Source: Dromiciops gliroides (Eukaryota > Chordata > Mammalia > Microbiotheria > Microbiotheriidae). From it: a stretch of 64,000 nucleotides of DNA. The stretch is taken from assembly GCF_019393635.1 (NCBI RefSeq), contig NC_057862.1, positions 410,048,169-410,112,168 of the forward strand, given 5' to 3'. The notes below the pieces were generated by a model. It searched no databases. It was not told the DNA's origin and saw only the letters and a list, made by a program, of their open reading frames with translations. The position numbers and the translations under genes were made by a program. This document shows, one piece after another, positions 25,854-31,096 of this stretch (within the stretch, counting starts at the first letter, position 1; every line of letters begins with the position of its first letter).

Positions 25854-27853
25854 TGTGTGTGTGTGTGGCAATGAGGGTTAAGTGACTTGCCCAGGGTCAC
25901 ACAGTAAGTGTCAAGTGTCTGAGGCCTAATTTGAACTCAGGTCCTCCTGAATCCAGGGCTGGTGCTTTATTCACAGCACCACCTAGCTGCCCCCTATTAT
26001 TTATTTATTTATTTATCTATCTATCTATCTATTTAATTTTTCGGGGCAATGGGGGTTAAGTGACTCGCCCAGGGTCACACAGTTAGTAAGTGTCAAGTGT
26101 CTGAGGCCCGATTTGAACTCAGGTACTCCTGAATCCAGGGCTGGTGCTTTATCCACTATACCACCTAGCTGCCCCCCTATTATTTATTTTTGACTGAAAA
26201 AATGTTGCCTTTGTGTGAGGAGAAATATTTCTAATTCAAATGAACAAACTTCTATTAACTCTTATAGGAAGGTTCAGTTCTTTTGATTCACATACATTTA
26301 GTTATTTTTCTTCTCCAGAGCAGCCATTGCTTCCCCAAACCTCATCCCATTTATATTACAGGTTATCTATGCCCTTCAAATTATATGTGGTTAGAGAACT
26401 TTTGTCTAGCTGGTTGTCATGGGAATTTTAGGGGGAGATTTGATCAAAGTGACTTCCCTTATTGGTACCTACTGATCGCAGAATTTGCATTGCAAAGGAC
26501 CCTGGTGGCTGTCTAGTCCAATCCATATACAAGAGGAATCTCCACTGTAACATAGCCAAGTGATCAAAAAGCCTCCTACTTAAAGGATCCATTCCACTAG
26601 CTTCCCACCTGCCCAGCACCCCAGATCTCCATAGACCCAAGAGGGCACAACCAGTTGTTTAATTTCACCTGCTGTTTGGTTTCCCAGCTGTAGAATGAGT
26701 GCTGCACAGTGTCTGAAACACGAGTGGGTGACTAATCTGCCGACCAAAGCCACAAAGTCTAAAGTTCGGCTCAAGTCCCAGATACTGCTACGGAAATACA
26801 TGGCACAGAGAAAATGGAAAGTAAGGTTTTTGTTGTAGTTGTTTTGAGGGGAAAAGCCAAACTTCCCCTAAAAGTACCTTGGCTATATTTGCACTTGATA
26901 ACATTTTTTTGTGTGTGGGGTTTTTTTTTGCGGGGCAATTGGGGTTAAGTGACTTGCCCAGGGTCACACAGCTAGTAAGTGTTAAGTGTCTGAGGCCAGA
27001 TTTGAACTCAGGTCCTCCTGAATCCAGGGCCGGTGCTCTATCCACTGTGCCACCTAGCTGCCCCTGTTTGATAACATTTTTAATATAAGCGGTCAAAATA
27101 TTTCTCTTCAAGAAACCTAACAGTCTAAAATACTGGTGGCATGTTAATAACAATAGTTGGTATATTTATGTGAATACTTACAGATGAAAACACCAGAGTA
27201 AGTTTTGAGCATATGCTCTCATTAGTGACAGCAGATACCTGACATGTCAGTTAACTGGTTGATGCCTCATGCCTCCACAATTCAGAATCAAGGGTGAAAA
27301 TGTACCAAATTAAAATAGTTTTATAAAATTAGGTTGACATAACTATAGTAATGTAAGAGGGTCTTAAAAGACTATCCTTAGGATAGATTGCATTCTTACA
27401 TGAGGCTAAATATAAAAGTAGAGGGTTGCGGCGCTAAGGCCAAATTAGGATCCTTTACTTTAGATAATCAATACCTCTAAAGCCATTAATAGGAACAGTG
27501 TTTGCTATTTGAATGCCAATAATAGGCAAAGCTCTGTACCAGGAACCAGGGGAGGTACAAAGTTGATTAAGACATGATCCCTGCCCCAACAGAGTTTACA
27601 ATCTAGCAACTTTTTAAAAAAAGTTTATCTATTTTGGGGTCACTAGCTGAATCAATTGCAAATAAAGCAAGAAATACTTGTTTGGCTTCATTTACCTTGA
27701 TTTTCTCAATCCTTTCCTCTTTAATGAAAAATTAGTCTAAAATGCAAATTTTCTCTTTTATTTTCTTTCAAGAAACACTTCTATGCAGTGACTGCTGCCA
27801 ACAGGCTTAGGAAGTTTCCAAGCTGTCCCCAAGCCTCATCTATGCTGCTTTGA
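4126..27853 (+). CDS. MYLK3: Myosin light chain kinase 3 (cardiac MLCK), 3' half, partial
   Basis: MYLK3 is a Ca2+/calmodulin-related Ser/Thr kinase that phosphorylates the cardiac regulatory myosin light chain and supports sarcomere organisation. Seven exons (4126-4235, 7221-7362, 13119-13189, 23651-23779, 24573-24725, 26688-26820, 27773-27853) join without a frame break into 272 residues and a TGA stop. In order they show the alpha-C helix segment ([10 protein letters not shown]), the hinge ([13 protein letters not shown]), the catalytic loop in the MLCK-type form HLDLKPEN, the Mg-binding DFG (IIDFGLARR), the GTPEFLAPE activation-segment end, and a basic C-terminal tail ([13 protein letters not shown]) expected to be autoinhibitory and calmodulin-binding. 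The ATP-binding lysine, glycine loop and long N-terminal region lie before the window. All introns are GT-AG. The protein matches remembered human MYLK3 closely, and the ORC6-VPS35 neighbourhood agrees. Confidence 0.97.
4223..4284 (+). repeat. Exact 31-bp tandem duplication spanning a MYLK3 splice donor
   Basis: Bases 4223-4253 and 4254-4284 are identical. Each copy holds the last 13 exon bases and the donor gtgagt with flanking intron. The upstream donor keeps the reading frame. Use of the downstream donor would add 31 nt and put TAG directly after the glutamate codon. Confidence 0.95.
4675..4815 (+). repeat. MIR fragment
   Basis: Core tctgtgtgaagttgggcaag and cggtttcctcctctgtaaag are recognisable. 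Confidence 0.65.
5046..5112 (+). repeat. 3' end of a long-form CORE-SINE
   Basis: ggggtcacaaggagtcagac and cgactgaacagccaacaa match the 3' end of the long-form elements. Confidence 0.6.
5160..5300 (+). repeat. Impure (CA)n/(TATG)n simple repeat
   Basis: Alternating purine-pyrimidine tetra- and dinucleotides. Small open frames here are artefacts. Confidence 0.85.
5750..5899 (-). mobile_element. CORE-SINE copy
   Basis: It ends in cacctagctgcccc. Flanks share cactt(a/c)atttcttctt on both sides. Confidence 0.85.
6430..6585 (+). mobile_element. CORE-SINE copy
   Basis: It runs from gtgcagctaggtggtgcag to a C/A-rich tail. Confidence 0.85.
6773..6922 (+). mobile_element. CORE-SINE copy with 16-bp target-site duplication
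   Basis: aaaggaggaaaacagg occurs at 6757-6772 and again after the A tail at 6923. Confidence 0.9.
7221..7362 (+). CDS. MYLK3: MYLK3 exon b: catalytic loop
   Basis: The first base completes the split tyrosine codon. The exon reads [20 protein letters not shown] and ends at [16 protein letters not shown] carries the catalytic aspartate; MLCK-family kinases have L where most kinases have R. The acceptor is cttacag and the donor is gtcagt. Confidence 0.96.
7769..8070 (-). mobile_element. LTR fossil (family of the 15.8 and 33.3 kb LTRs), incomplete
   Basis: The segment aligns with the two full-length LTRs below over most of their length, for example aatgagtggtcgccaataaa and caccaggctcccccttctt. 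It appears shorter than them. No internal retroviral sequence adjoins it. A SINE landed next to it later. Confidence 0.75.
8101..8261 (+). mobile_element. CORE-SINE copy with 15-bp target-site duplication
   Basis: aaaactgtatctttc occurs at 8086-8100 and 8262-8276. The copy is close to the consensus, so young. Confidence 0.92.
8400..8560 (-). repeat. MIR-family fragment
   Basis: Contains gcaaagcactttacacatat and a distant core (taaatgacttgcc) in reverse orientation. Confidence 0.6.
8576..8818 (-). mobile_element. Long-form CORE-SINE
   Basis: It runs from the complement of the 3' end (gtctgactctttgtgatccc) to the complement of the head (acgccacctagctatcc). Confidence 0.85.
8940..9120 (-). repeat. 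MIR-family fragment
   Basis: Contains actatgtgccaggcactatg and the reverse core gacttgcctggagtcacaca. Confidence 0.6.
9131..9258 (-). mobile_element. CORE-SINE copy inserted in the MIR
   Basis: gaggttggatttt stands on both sides (near 9105 and 9260), showing insertion into the older repeat. Confidence 0.8.
9506..9651 (+). mobile_element. CORE-SINE copy
   Basis: It reads ggggacagctaggtggcgca to cctcact plus A tail, with caatttt on both sides. Confidence 0.87.
9990..10096 (+). repeat. 3' half of a long-form CORE-SINE
   Basis: It starts at aaaatgagctggagaaggca and has no tRNA-like head. Confidence 0.7.
10545..10815 (-). repeat. MIR-family fragment with SINE remnant
   Basis: Contains gtgctgagcacttcacaaat, a reverse core (ttaggtgacttgctcacagt), and gctctatgcactcagctgcc at the right edge. 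Confidence 0.6.
10948..11095 (+). mobile_element. CORE-SINE copy, shortened head
   Basis: ggggcagctatagagtactg lacks part of the A-box region. The tail is (aaaat)n. Confidence 0.82.
11156..11430 (-). mobile_element. Long-form CORE-SINE, diverged
   Basis: Reverse core gtgacttgcccaggatcacg and the 3' part ctctctgtgaccttatttgg are visible. Confidence 0.75.
11615..11690 (+). repeat. Possible hAT-like DNA element edge
   Basis: cagttctcacccttttt and ggtctcagcacccctttca resemble the 5' edge of old mammalian hAT elements. ttgttgaggatccccctaaa near 12598 may be another piece. Confidence 0.35.
11690..11849 (+). mobile_element. CORE-SINE copy
   Basis: acaaagaaatg stands on both sides. Confidence 0.87.
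12018..12163 (+). mobile_element. CORE-SINE copy
   Basis: ttctgcctgga stands before the head and after the A tail. Confidence 0.88.
12164..13118. other. Intronic, no gene recognised
   Basis: Apart from the possible DNA-element piece near 12590 I see no repeat that I can name and no exon until the MYLK3 acceptor at 13118. Confidence 0.5.
13119..13189 (+). CDS. MYLK3: MYLK3 exon c: DFG segment
   Basis: A 71-nt exon that opens with PEN, completing the catalytic loop, and contains [11 protein letters not shown] with the Mg2+-binding DFG. The last Arg codon is split after AG. The acceptor is tttcctag and the donor gtaaga. Confidence 0.96.
13629..13873 (-). pseudogene. RN7SL pseudogene: 7SL (SRP) RNA pseudogene
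   Basis: Read on the minus strand, the segment follows 7SL RNA from near its 5' end to its 3' end. On the plus strand this shows as the complement of the 3' end (aggtctcc..ttgcccaggct), the S-domain parts (cactcccgggtggctcat, cacccaatcggcatag) and the 5' Alu-domain end (ggcttgtgccaccatgct). It is about 245 nt against about 300 for 7SL, with many substitutions and shortening in the S domain, so it is not a working SRP RNA. It lies in the MYLK3 intron after exon c. Confidence 0.85.
13880..14375. other. Intronic, nothing recognised
   Basis: A purine-rich stretch between the 7SL pseudogene and an L2 fragment, without open-frame or repeat signatures. Confidence 0.45.
14380..14925 (+). repeat. L2 3' end
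   Basis: Phrases such as gaccttatctggctccaacc, actattgagctcagctcaaa and the poly(A)-proximal gagggatagaactg..tccttggc follow the L2 3'UTR. A (TA)n run lies at 14737-14755. Confidence 0.65.
15096..15246 (+). mobile_element. CORE-SINE copy with 18-bp target-site duplication
   Basis: gagaaggcaagcaatttg flanks the copy on both sides. It is a near-consensus, young copy. Confidence 0.93.
15401..15554 (-). mobile_element. CORE-SINE copy
   Basis: Target-site duplication ctccaccagttctt on both sides. Confidence 0.9.
15787..16157 (-). mobile_element. Solo LTR fossil, full length (371 bp)
   Basis: On the minus strand it starts TGTAACGATTGG and ends TTAACA, the TG...CA pattern of LTRs. A 4-bp duplication tagt flanks it (15783-15786, 16158-16161), as in gammaretrovirus-like (class I) elements. 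It carries AATAAA-type signals and no internal genes. It sits in the antisense L1, so it is younger than that L1. Confidence 0.85.
16545..16865 (+). repeat. L2 fragment
   Basis: ttcattggtggctccccatt, ccataatctggctcccactt and cctagaatatactccctact follow the L2 3' region. Confidence 0.6.
16872..17031 (-). mobile_element. CORE-SINE copy
   Basis: T-rich tail, then reverse core, ending at cacctagctgcccc. Confidence 0.88.
17369..17516 (-). mobile_element. CORE-SINE copy in L1
   Basis: cctaagtcctttg stands on both sides. Confidence 0.9.
17588..17735 (-). mobile_element. CORE-SINE copy in L1
   Basis: Target-site duplication cacagttaattatctt on both sides. Confidence 0.92.
18558..18709 (-). mobile_element. 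CORE-SINE copy in L1
   Basis: Target-site duplication cctcctataaacttctct on both sides. Confidence 0.92.
19447..19610 (-). mobile_element. CORE-SINE copy in L1
   Basis: tactggcaatatttt stands on both sides. Confidence 0.92.
19960..20700 (+). repeat. L2 fragment interrupted by a SINE
   Basis: cacttggactattgcaatgg, ctcctaattagaattctcct and cacaacctggctccagctct follow L2. The SINE at 20162 splits it. Confidence 0.65.
20162..20341 (-). mobile_element. CORE-SINE copy with (TG)n tail side
   Basis: ccaacctatctt stands on both sides. A (TG)n run of about 29 bp occupies the tail position. Confidence 0.9.
20848..21083 (-). mobile_element. Long-form CORE-SINE
   Basis: gttgttcagttatttcagac to actatgccacattgcacca, reverse orientation. 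Confidence 0.8.
21229..21867 (-). mobile_element. Possible second LTR fossil (about 640 bp)
   Basis: On the minus strand it starts TGTTGAACCACTG and ends GGCCCCCACA, fitting TG...CA, with a poly(A)-signal-like stretch near the end. I see no clear flanking duplication and cannot name a family. It could be another repeat type. Confidence 0.35.
22060..22258 (+). mobile_element. Long-form CORE-SINE, head missing
   Basis: It begins within the core and ends gaaatgactgaacaacaaca. Confidence 0.8.
22265..22910. other. Intronic, nothing recognised
   Basis: No exon and no repeat I can name, apart from the short phrase atgacttacttagcacatca. Confidence 0.45.
22915..23120 (+). mobile_element. L1 3' end
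   Basis: It ends gggaaatgtagctgatataa and caataaaattttatttt, the same tail as near 40150-40200. Confidence 0.65.
23152..23304 (-). mobile_element. CORE-SINE copy
   Basis: actgcttgtttattt stands on both sides. It lies about 350 bp before MYLK3 exon d. Confidence 0.92.
23651..23779 (+). CDS. MYLK3: MYLK3 exon d: activation segment and APE
   Basis: It reads [20 protein letters not shown] and then [20 protein letters not shown], with the APE motif and the conserved D-W-S-GV helix F. It ends inside a Leu codon (CT), with donor gtaagt. The acceptor is ggctatag. Confidence 0.96.
24573..24725 (+). CDS. MYLK3: MYLK3 exon e: kinase C-lobe
   Basis: It reads [20 protein letters not shown] and continues through [16 protein letters not shown]. 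This is the C-lobe helix G-H region typical of CaMK/MLCK kinases. The donor is gtatgt. Confidence 0.96.
24726..25585. other. Intronic, nothing recognised
   Basis: Unique-looking sequence between MYLK3 exons e and f, without repeat signatures. Confidence 0.45.
25590..25800 (+). repeat. MIR
   Basis: gtactt(a)..ctaccctgggcaagtcactt and cctcttttgtaaaatgggga follow MIR in full order. Confidence 0.75.
25801..25870 (+). repeat. (TTA)n then (TG)n microsatellite
   Basis: About sixteen TTA units lead into tgtgtgtg and directly into a reverse SINE. Confidence 0.95.
25857..25994 (-). mobile_element. CORE-SINE copy, left of a tandem pair
   Basis: Reverse core to cacctagctgcccc. The (TTA)n stands where its tail should be. 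Confidence 0.88.
25995..26035 (+). repeat. (TTTA)n/(CTAT)n microsatellite
   Basis: A tetranucleotide run between two SINEs. Confidence 0.93.
26030..26177 (-). mobile_element. CORE-SINE copy, right of a tandem pair
   Basis: ctattatttattt stands before and after, consistent with insertion near the first SINE's edge. Confidence 0.88.
26688..26820 (+). CDS. MYLK3: MYLK3 exon f: end of kinase domain and regulatory segment
   Basis: It reads [20 protein letters not shown] and then a Lys/Arg-rich stretch ending [10 protein letters not shown]. The CRMSA..CLKHEW part closes the kinase fold. The basic helix after it is where MLCKs carry the autoinhibitory and calmodulin-binding sequence. The acceptor is tttcccag and the donor gtaagg. 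Confidence 0.95.
26909..27064 (-). mobile_element. CORE-SINE copy just after MYLK3 exon f
   Basis: ttgataacattttt stands on both sides. It lies about 90 bp after the exon f donor. Confidence 0.92.
27066..27770. other. Last MYLK3 intron, remainder
   Basis: No exon. A weak old repeat near 27500-27600 (caataataggcaaagctctg) is all I see. Confidence 0.45.
27773..27853 (+). CDS. MYLK3: MYLK3 last coding exon with stop
   Basis: Twenty-six codons ([20 protein letters not shown], then ASSMLL) end in TGA at 27851-27853. The first part matches the mammalian C terminus. The residues after RKFP appear longer than the human end as I recall it, so the extreme C terminus may be lineage-specific. Confidence 0.93.
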   Translation, partial: KHFYAVTAANRLRKFPSCPQASSMLL

Positions 27854-28254
27854 AAGTTCTGCAATACTCAGAGCTAGAGATGAAGTTAAGACAGAGAACT
27901 CTTTGTCCAGTGATCTGGCCCTTTGCTATTATTGTATTTGATTTCCTGTTTTTAAATCGTATAATGTTAAGACTGTGGCCTGTCTTAAATGTGGATGTGA
28001 ACTTGCTATGTAAGAACTGCCTTAAAAACTTTACCAGGTGATGACAGTAGGCATGCTTTAAAATAAAATGGGTTGGGGAGATCCGATCCTATTTTAGGAG
28101 TGTGATTAATTTCAATTTTTAACTTGTTCTGAGTAACAATTATAGTAGCATGTGCATGGGGTAAGCCATTCAGTATTATTTTCTACCGTATAAAGTGGAG
28201 ATTTCTTAATGTTTTTGGTTGTGTAGGTGGTACTGTAGTATGAAGTTTCAGAAT

Positions 28255-28430
28255 GGGGGGGGTATTCTTAACCTTTTTTTAGGTCAAGGTCCCCTTTGGG
28301 AATTGGTGAAGGCTAGAGACCCCTTCTCAGAATGCTTTTAAATGCATTAAATAAAGCTTACAGAGAATTCTACTGAAAGTTAGCAAAACATTCTTTTAAA
28401 GTTTCTAGACCTCAGCTTAGGATAGCAACA
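28255..28430 (+). mobile_element. hAT-like DNA transposon fragment
   Basis: The segment begins ttcttaacctttttttaggt and continues with ccccttt and ccccttctcagaatg, a pattern familiar from old mammalian non-autonomous hAT elements. The family is assigned from memory of the consensus only. Confidence 0.4.
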
Positions 28431-29879
28431 CTGGTTTAGAAACCATGAGAGCTGGTACCAAAAATCAAGGGATAGATGAGAAGTGTTTTACATAGTATTT
28501 TCCCAAAGGAATGAGGCTGATTGCTGCTTGATTTTTAAACCAAAGTATAGGGTAAGTAATGTCAAAATAGTAGGGGAAAGTTCGTATATAGTTCTTTATG
28601 TGCTTAAAATCTGAAATGTAAAATGCAGAGTGTATACACATATATATGCAGAGAGAGTGAGAGAAAGAAATAAGAAATATGAACAGTAAGTGACCCAAAG
28701 GGCTTTTAACTCAATTTTTGCCTTACCATGCTAAATCTGAGCTCAGCAATCAGTTTGGATAACTACATGTAGCTTAAGACCTCTTTCCCAAAATCTGAAC
28801 TCTAAAACTTTGGGTATTTAAAAGCTGTCACTAAACCAAGATTCCATGTAGGGGCTGCTTATGCTATACACAGAGGTAGAAGTAATAGGATAGAAGATTT
28901 TGGCTCAGCATAAAGGAATGACTTTTCAAGAATGGAATGGGTTGCTTTGCAAATATAGTCAAACCTTGAGCCAAGAGGACCTGGACCTATCTCTAGCATA
29001 ATGGCTTAACTCTGGGCAAATAATTCAACCTTTGTGCTCTAGGCTACTCTCTAAAACTCAAGTTTCAGAAGGTGCCAACACACATTGGTAGAGTTTCCTT
29101 ACCGGGGAGTTCCCTACACCAATGAAATCACCAGTCCAGGCCCTATTCATTGAGCCTGTAATCTCCTTTTATTTTTCTAACTCTAAGCTTTAAATCAGTT
29201 CTCATTTAGCAACCTGATTAGCAGTTTTCTATTTTGAATAGGAATTTTTCAGAGGAATAGTAATGTCTAAAATGAGGAATGTAAATTGATGGCATAAAAC
29301 AAATATAACCCCCATTTATAAAAGAGAAGACTCATGCATTTCTTCTGTAACTTTATTCTAAACAAAAAAAAAGTTAATGTCTTTTTAAAAGGTGACTCAT
29401 TAAAGAAAAAAAGGCCAGAAATAAAAGTACTTGAGTATAAATAATGAACATTAATAGAATAAATGTCAAGTCTTTGTTCCTTATTGCTGATTTTTATTCC
29501 TATTCTCAATCCCATTAGTTGTTTCCCTTTCAAGTTCGAATAGGAAAGCAAGTATTTTATTGCATGCAGATGTTGGTGCTTTTGATTGCTGAGTGATTTT
29601 CCTTCCAAAAGGCAGGGAATTGCTTTTCTTGGCTTGAGCATAAGCAATAATATTTTTAGGAAACTAATTTTGTAAACTTCACTTGTAGGTTACAAGGCTA
29701 ATCATGTAGTCAACTGGAGAGTTGATATTTTTATCTTATAATCTTTAACTATGTCCTGCTCAACTGTTCTCAATGAGTTTTAAAAAAAAATTTCTAAAAT
29801 TATTTAAAAGTGCTTTTAGTCATTCCAGGTTCTACATAGGCTGTGTATTTTGCAAAACTGGAGTATACCCAAGGAGTAG

Positions 29880-29995
29880 TATGGCATAAAAATGCTGGGA
29901 ATTGGATGTAGAAAGAACTGGGTTCAAATCCTGGCTCTGTGGTATACTTGCATTTGTGACTGTGGGCAAGTCCCTTAACCTTTTGATGCCCCAAC
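29880..29995 (+). repeat. MIR fragment in the MYLK3 3'UTR
   Basis: It carries the B-box-like gggttcaaatcctggctctg and the core gactgtgggcaagtccctta. It is an old SINE within the inferred 3'UTR. Confidence 0.7.
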
Positions 29996-30484
29996 ACCTG
30001 AGAGTTACAGATGTGCTCATCTATTTTATTGGCTGGGAGTTTCTACATCCAGAGTACATATATCAATGAAATCATAGGTTTAGACCAAATAAACAAAACA
30101 CATACCTACCCTAAGCATCTAGTAATAAAATGCAATTTAAAAAATCGGATTCAGCAGTTTTGTGTTTTCCTCTTTGAACACATGTAATTAGAAGGTAACC
30201 AGAGTCAAATTCTATTTGGTATCACTTCCCAGATCTTTTCACCTTCTATGAAGGCTAAACTCCATAGGTTTGTTTCTTAATGTTGAGTGTTTAAGTACCA
30301 TTGCATCTGTCAGTTTGTATATATCTGAAGCTTACGCACAAATAAACCTTGGTTAATTTCTTGATTTTACAATACTGTCCTCACTTGTAGTCCATTATGT
30401 GACCATCTTAAATTGCTAGTAGTATGGTAGCAACTACAGTTCTTTAAACAAAAAGCTAATACAGGTGGGTACAGAAATAAAAAT

Positions 30485-30977
30485 TATCTTAAAGCATCAA
30501 TATTTTATTTAAACCAAAAGATTCTGTGATTCTAAAAAAAACAATGAAAAGCAGGCATCGAATAGTACAAAAATCCAATTGTACTGCTTTAAAATTAGTA
30601 ATTAATGTATTATCAAAAGCATAAACTAGAGTACTAAATTTCCTTAGACTTCCTTAGACTCCTGGTAGGCAAATAGAAGCTATATGCCAAATGACACCAT
30701 GGTTGATTGGGTCAAGCTCATTTCCAATGTCAGGAGCCAGGTCTCACTGCCTTAGATGTGATCTTTGTGCGTTCTTCTTTAAGTAAACTCATCAAAATAC
30801 AGAAACTCAGAGTGGAGCGAAACAGTTTTCCCTGACATAACATGTTTGGTTCTGCCCCGAGCATATTAAGGCAGTGCTTTCAGAATTCTTGCTCAAAAGC
30901 AAATGCCAATGACCCATCAAGGCTCACTGGGGAGGAAACAGTCACAGTTGGTGGAAGGTGCTGTCTGGGCAATGAAA
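30485..30977 (-). other. ORC6: Probable ORC6 3'UTR
   Basis: On the minus strand an AATAAA hexamer lies at 30509-30504, about 470 bp after the stop, in an AT-rich stretch without recognisable repeats. Cleavage would fall near 30485, only about 120 bp from the inferred MYLK3 end. Confidence 0.45.
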
Positions 30978-31096
30978 TCACTTCTCTTGTGCTTTAGTAG
31001 CATTTTCTAAAATTTTTCTTTTCCACTCTTCATAATCTTGTTTCAAATCTTCACTTTGCTGTGGCTTACATGGAGACTCTGCTTTATCTTCTATTT
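30978..31096 (-). CDS. ORC6: ORC6 exon 7 with stop
   Basis: It reads EIEDKAESPCKPQQSEDLKQ then DYEEWKRKILENATKAQEK and TGA (30980-30978). DYEEWKRKIL is the ORC3-contacting helix. The acceptor is cctacag. Confidence 0.96.

Larger units (their letters stand above)
27854..30365 (+). other. MYLK3: Probable MYLK3 3'UTR with candidate poly(A) signal
   Basis: The stretch after the stop has few young repeats, unlike the introns. It contains AATAAA-type hexamers near 28062 and 28349 and a clear AATAAA at 30341-30346, which lies just before the convergent ORC6 3' end. I infer the last is the distal poly(A) site. A hAT-like fragment (about 28255-28430) and a MIR (about 29880-29995) lie inside. RNA data would be needed to fix the end. 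Confidence 0.5.

Noticed and set aside
26788-27153. A 121-codon frame containing [20 protein letters not shown] and many similar frames
   Set aside because: This peptide is the translation of the CORE-SINE and recurs at nearly every SINE copy; it is not a gene.
29267-29647. A 126-codon minus-strand frame
   Set aside because: It lies in the inferred MYLK3 3'UTR, has low-complexity AT-driven composition and no recognisable domain or splice context.
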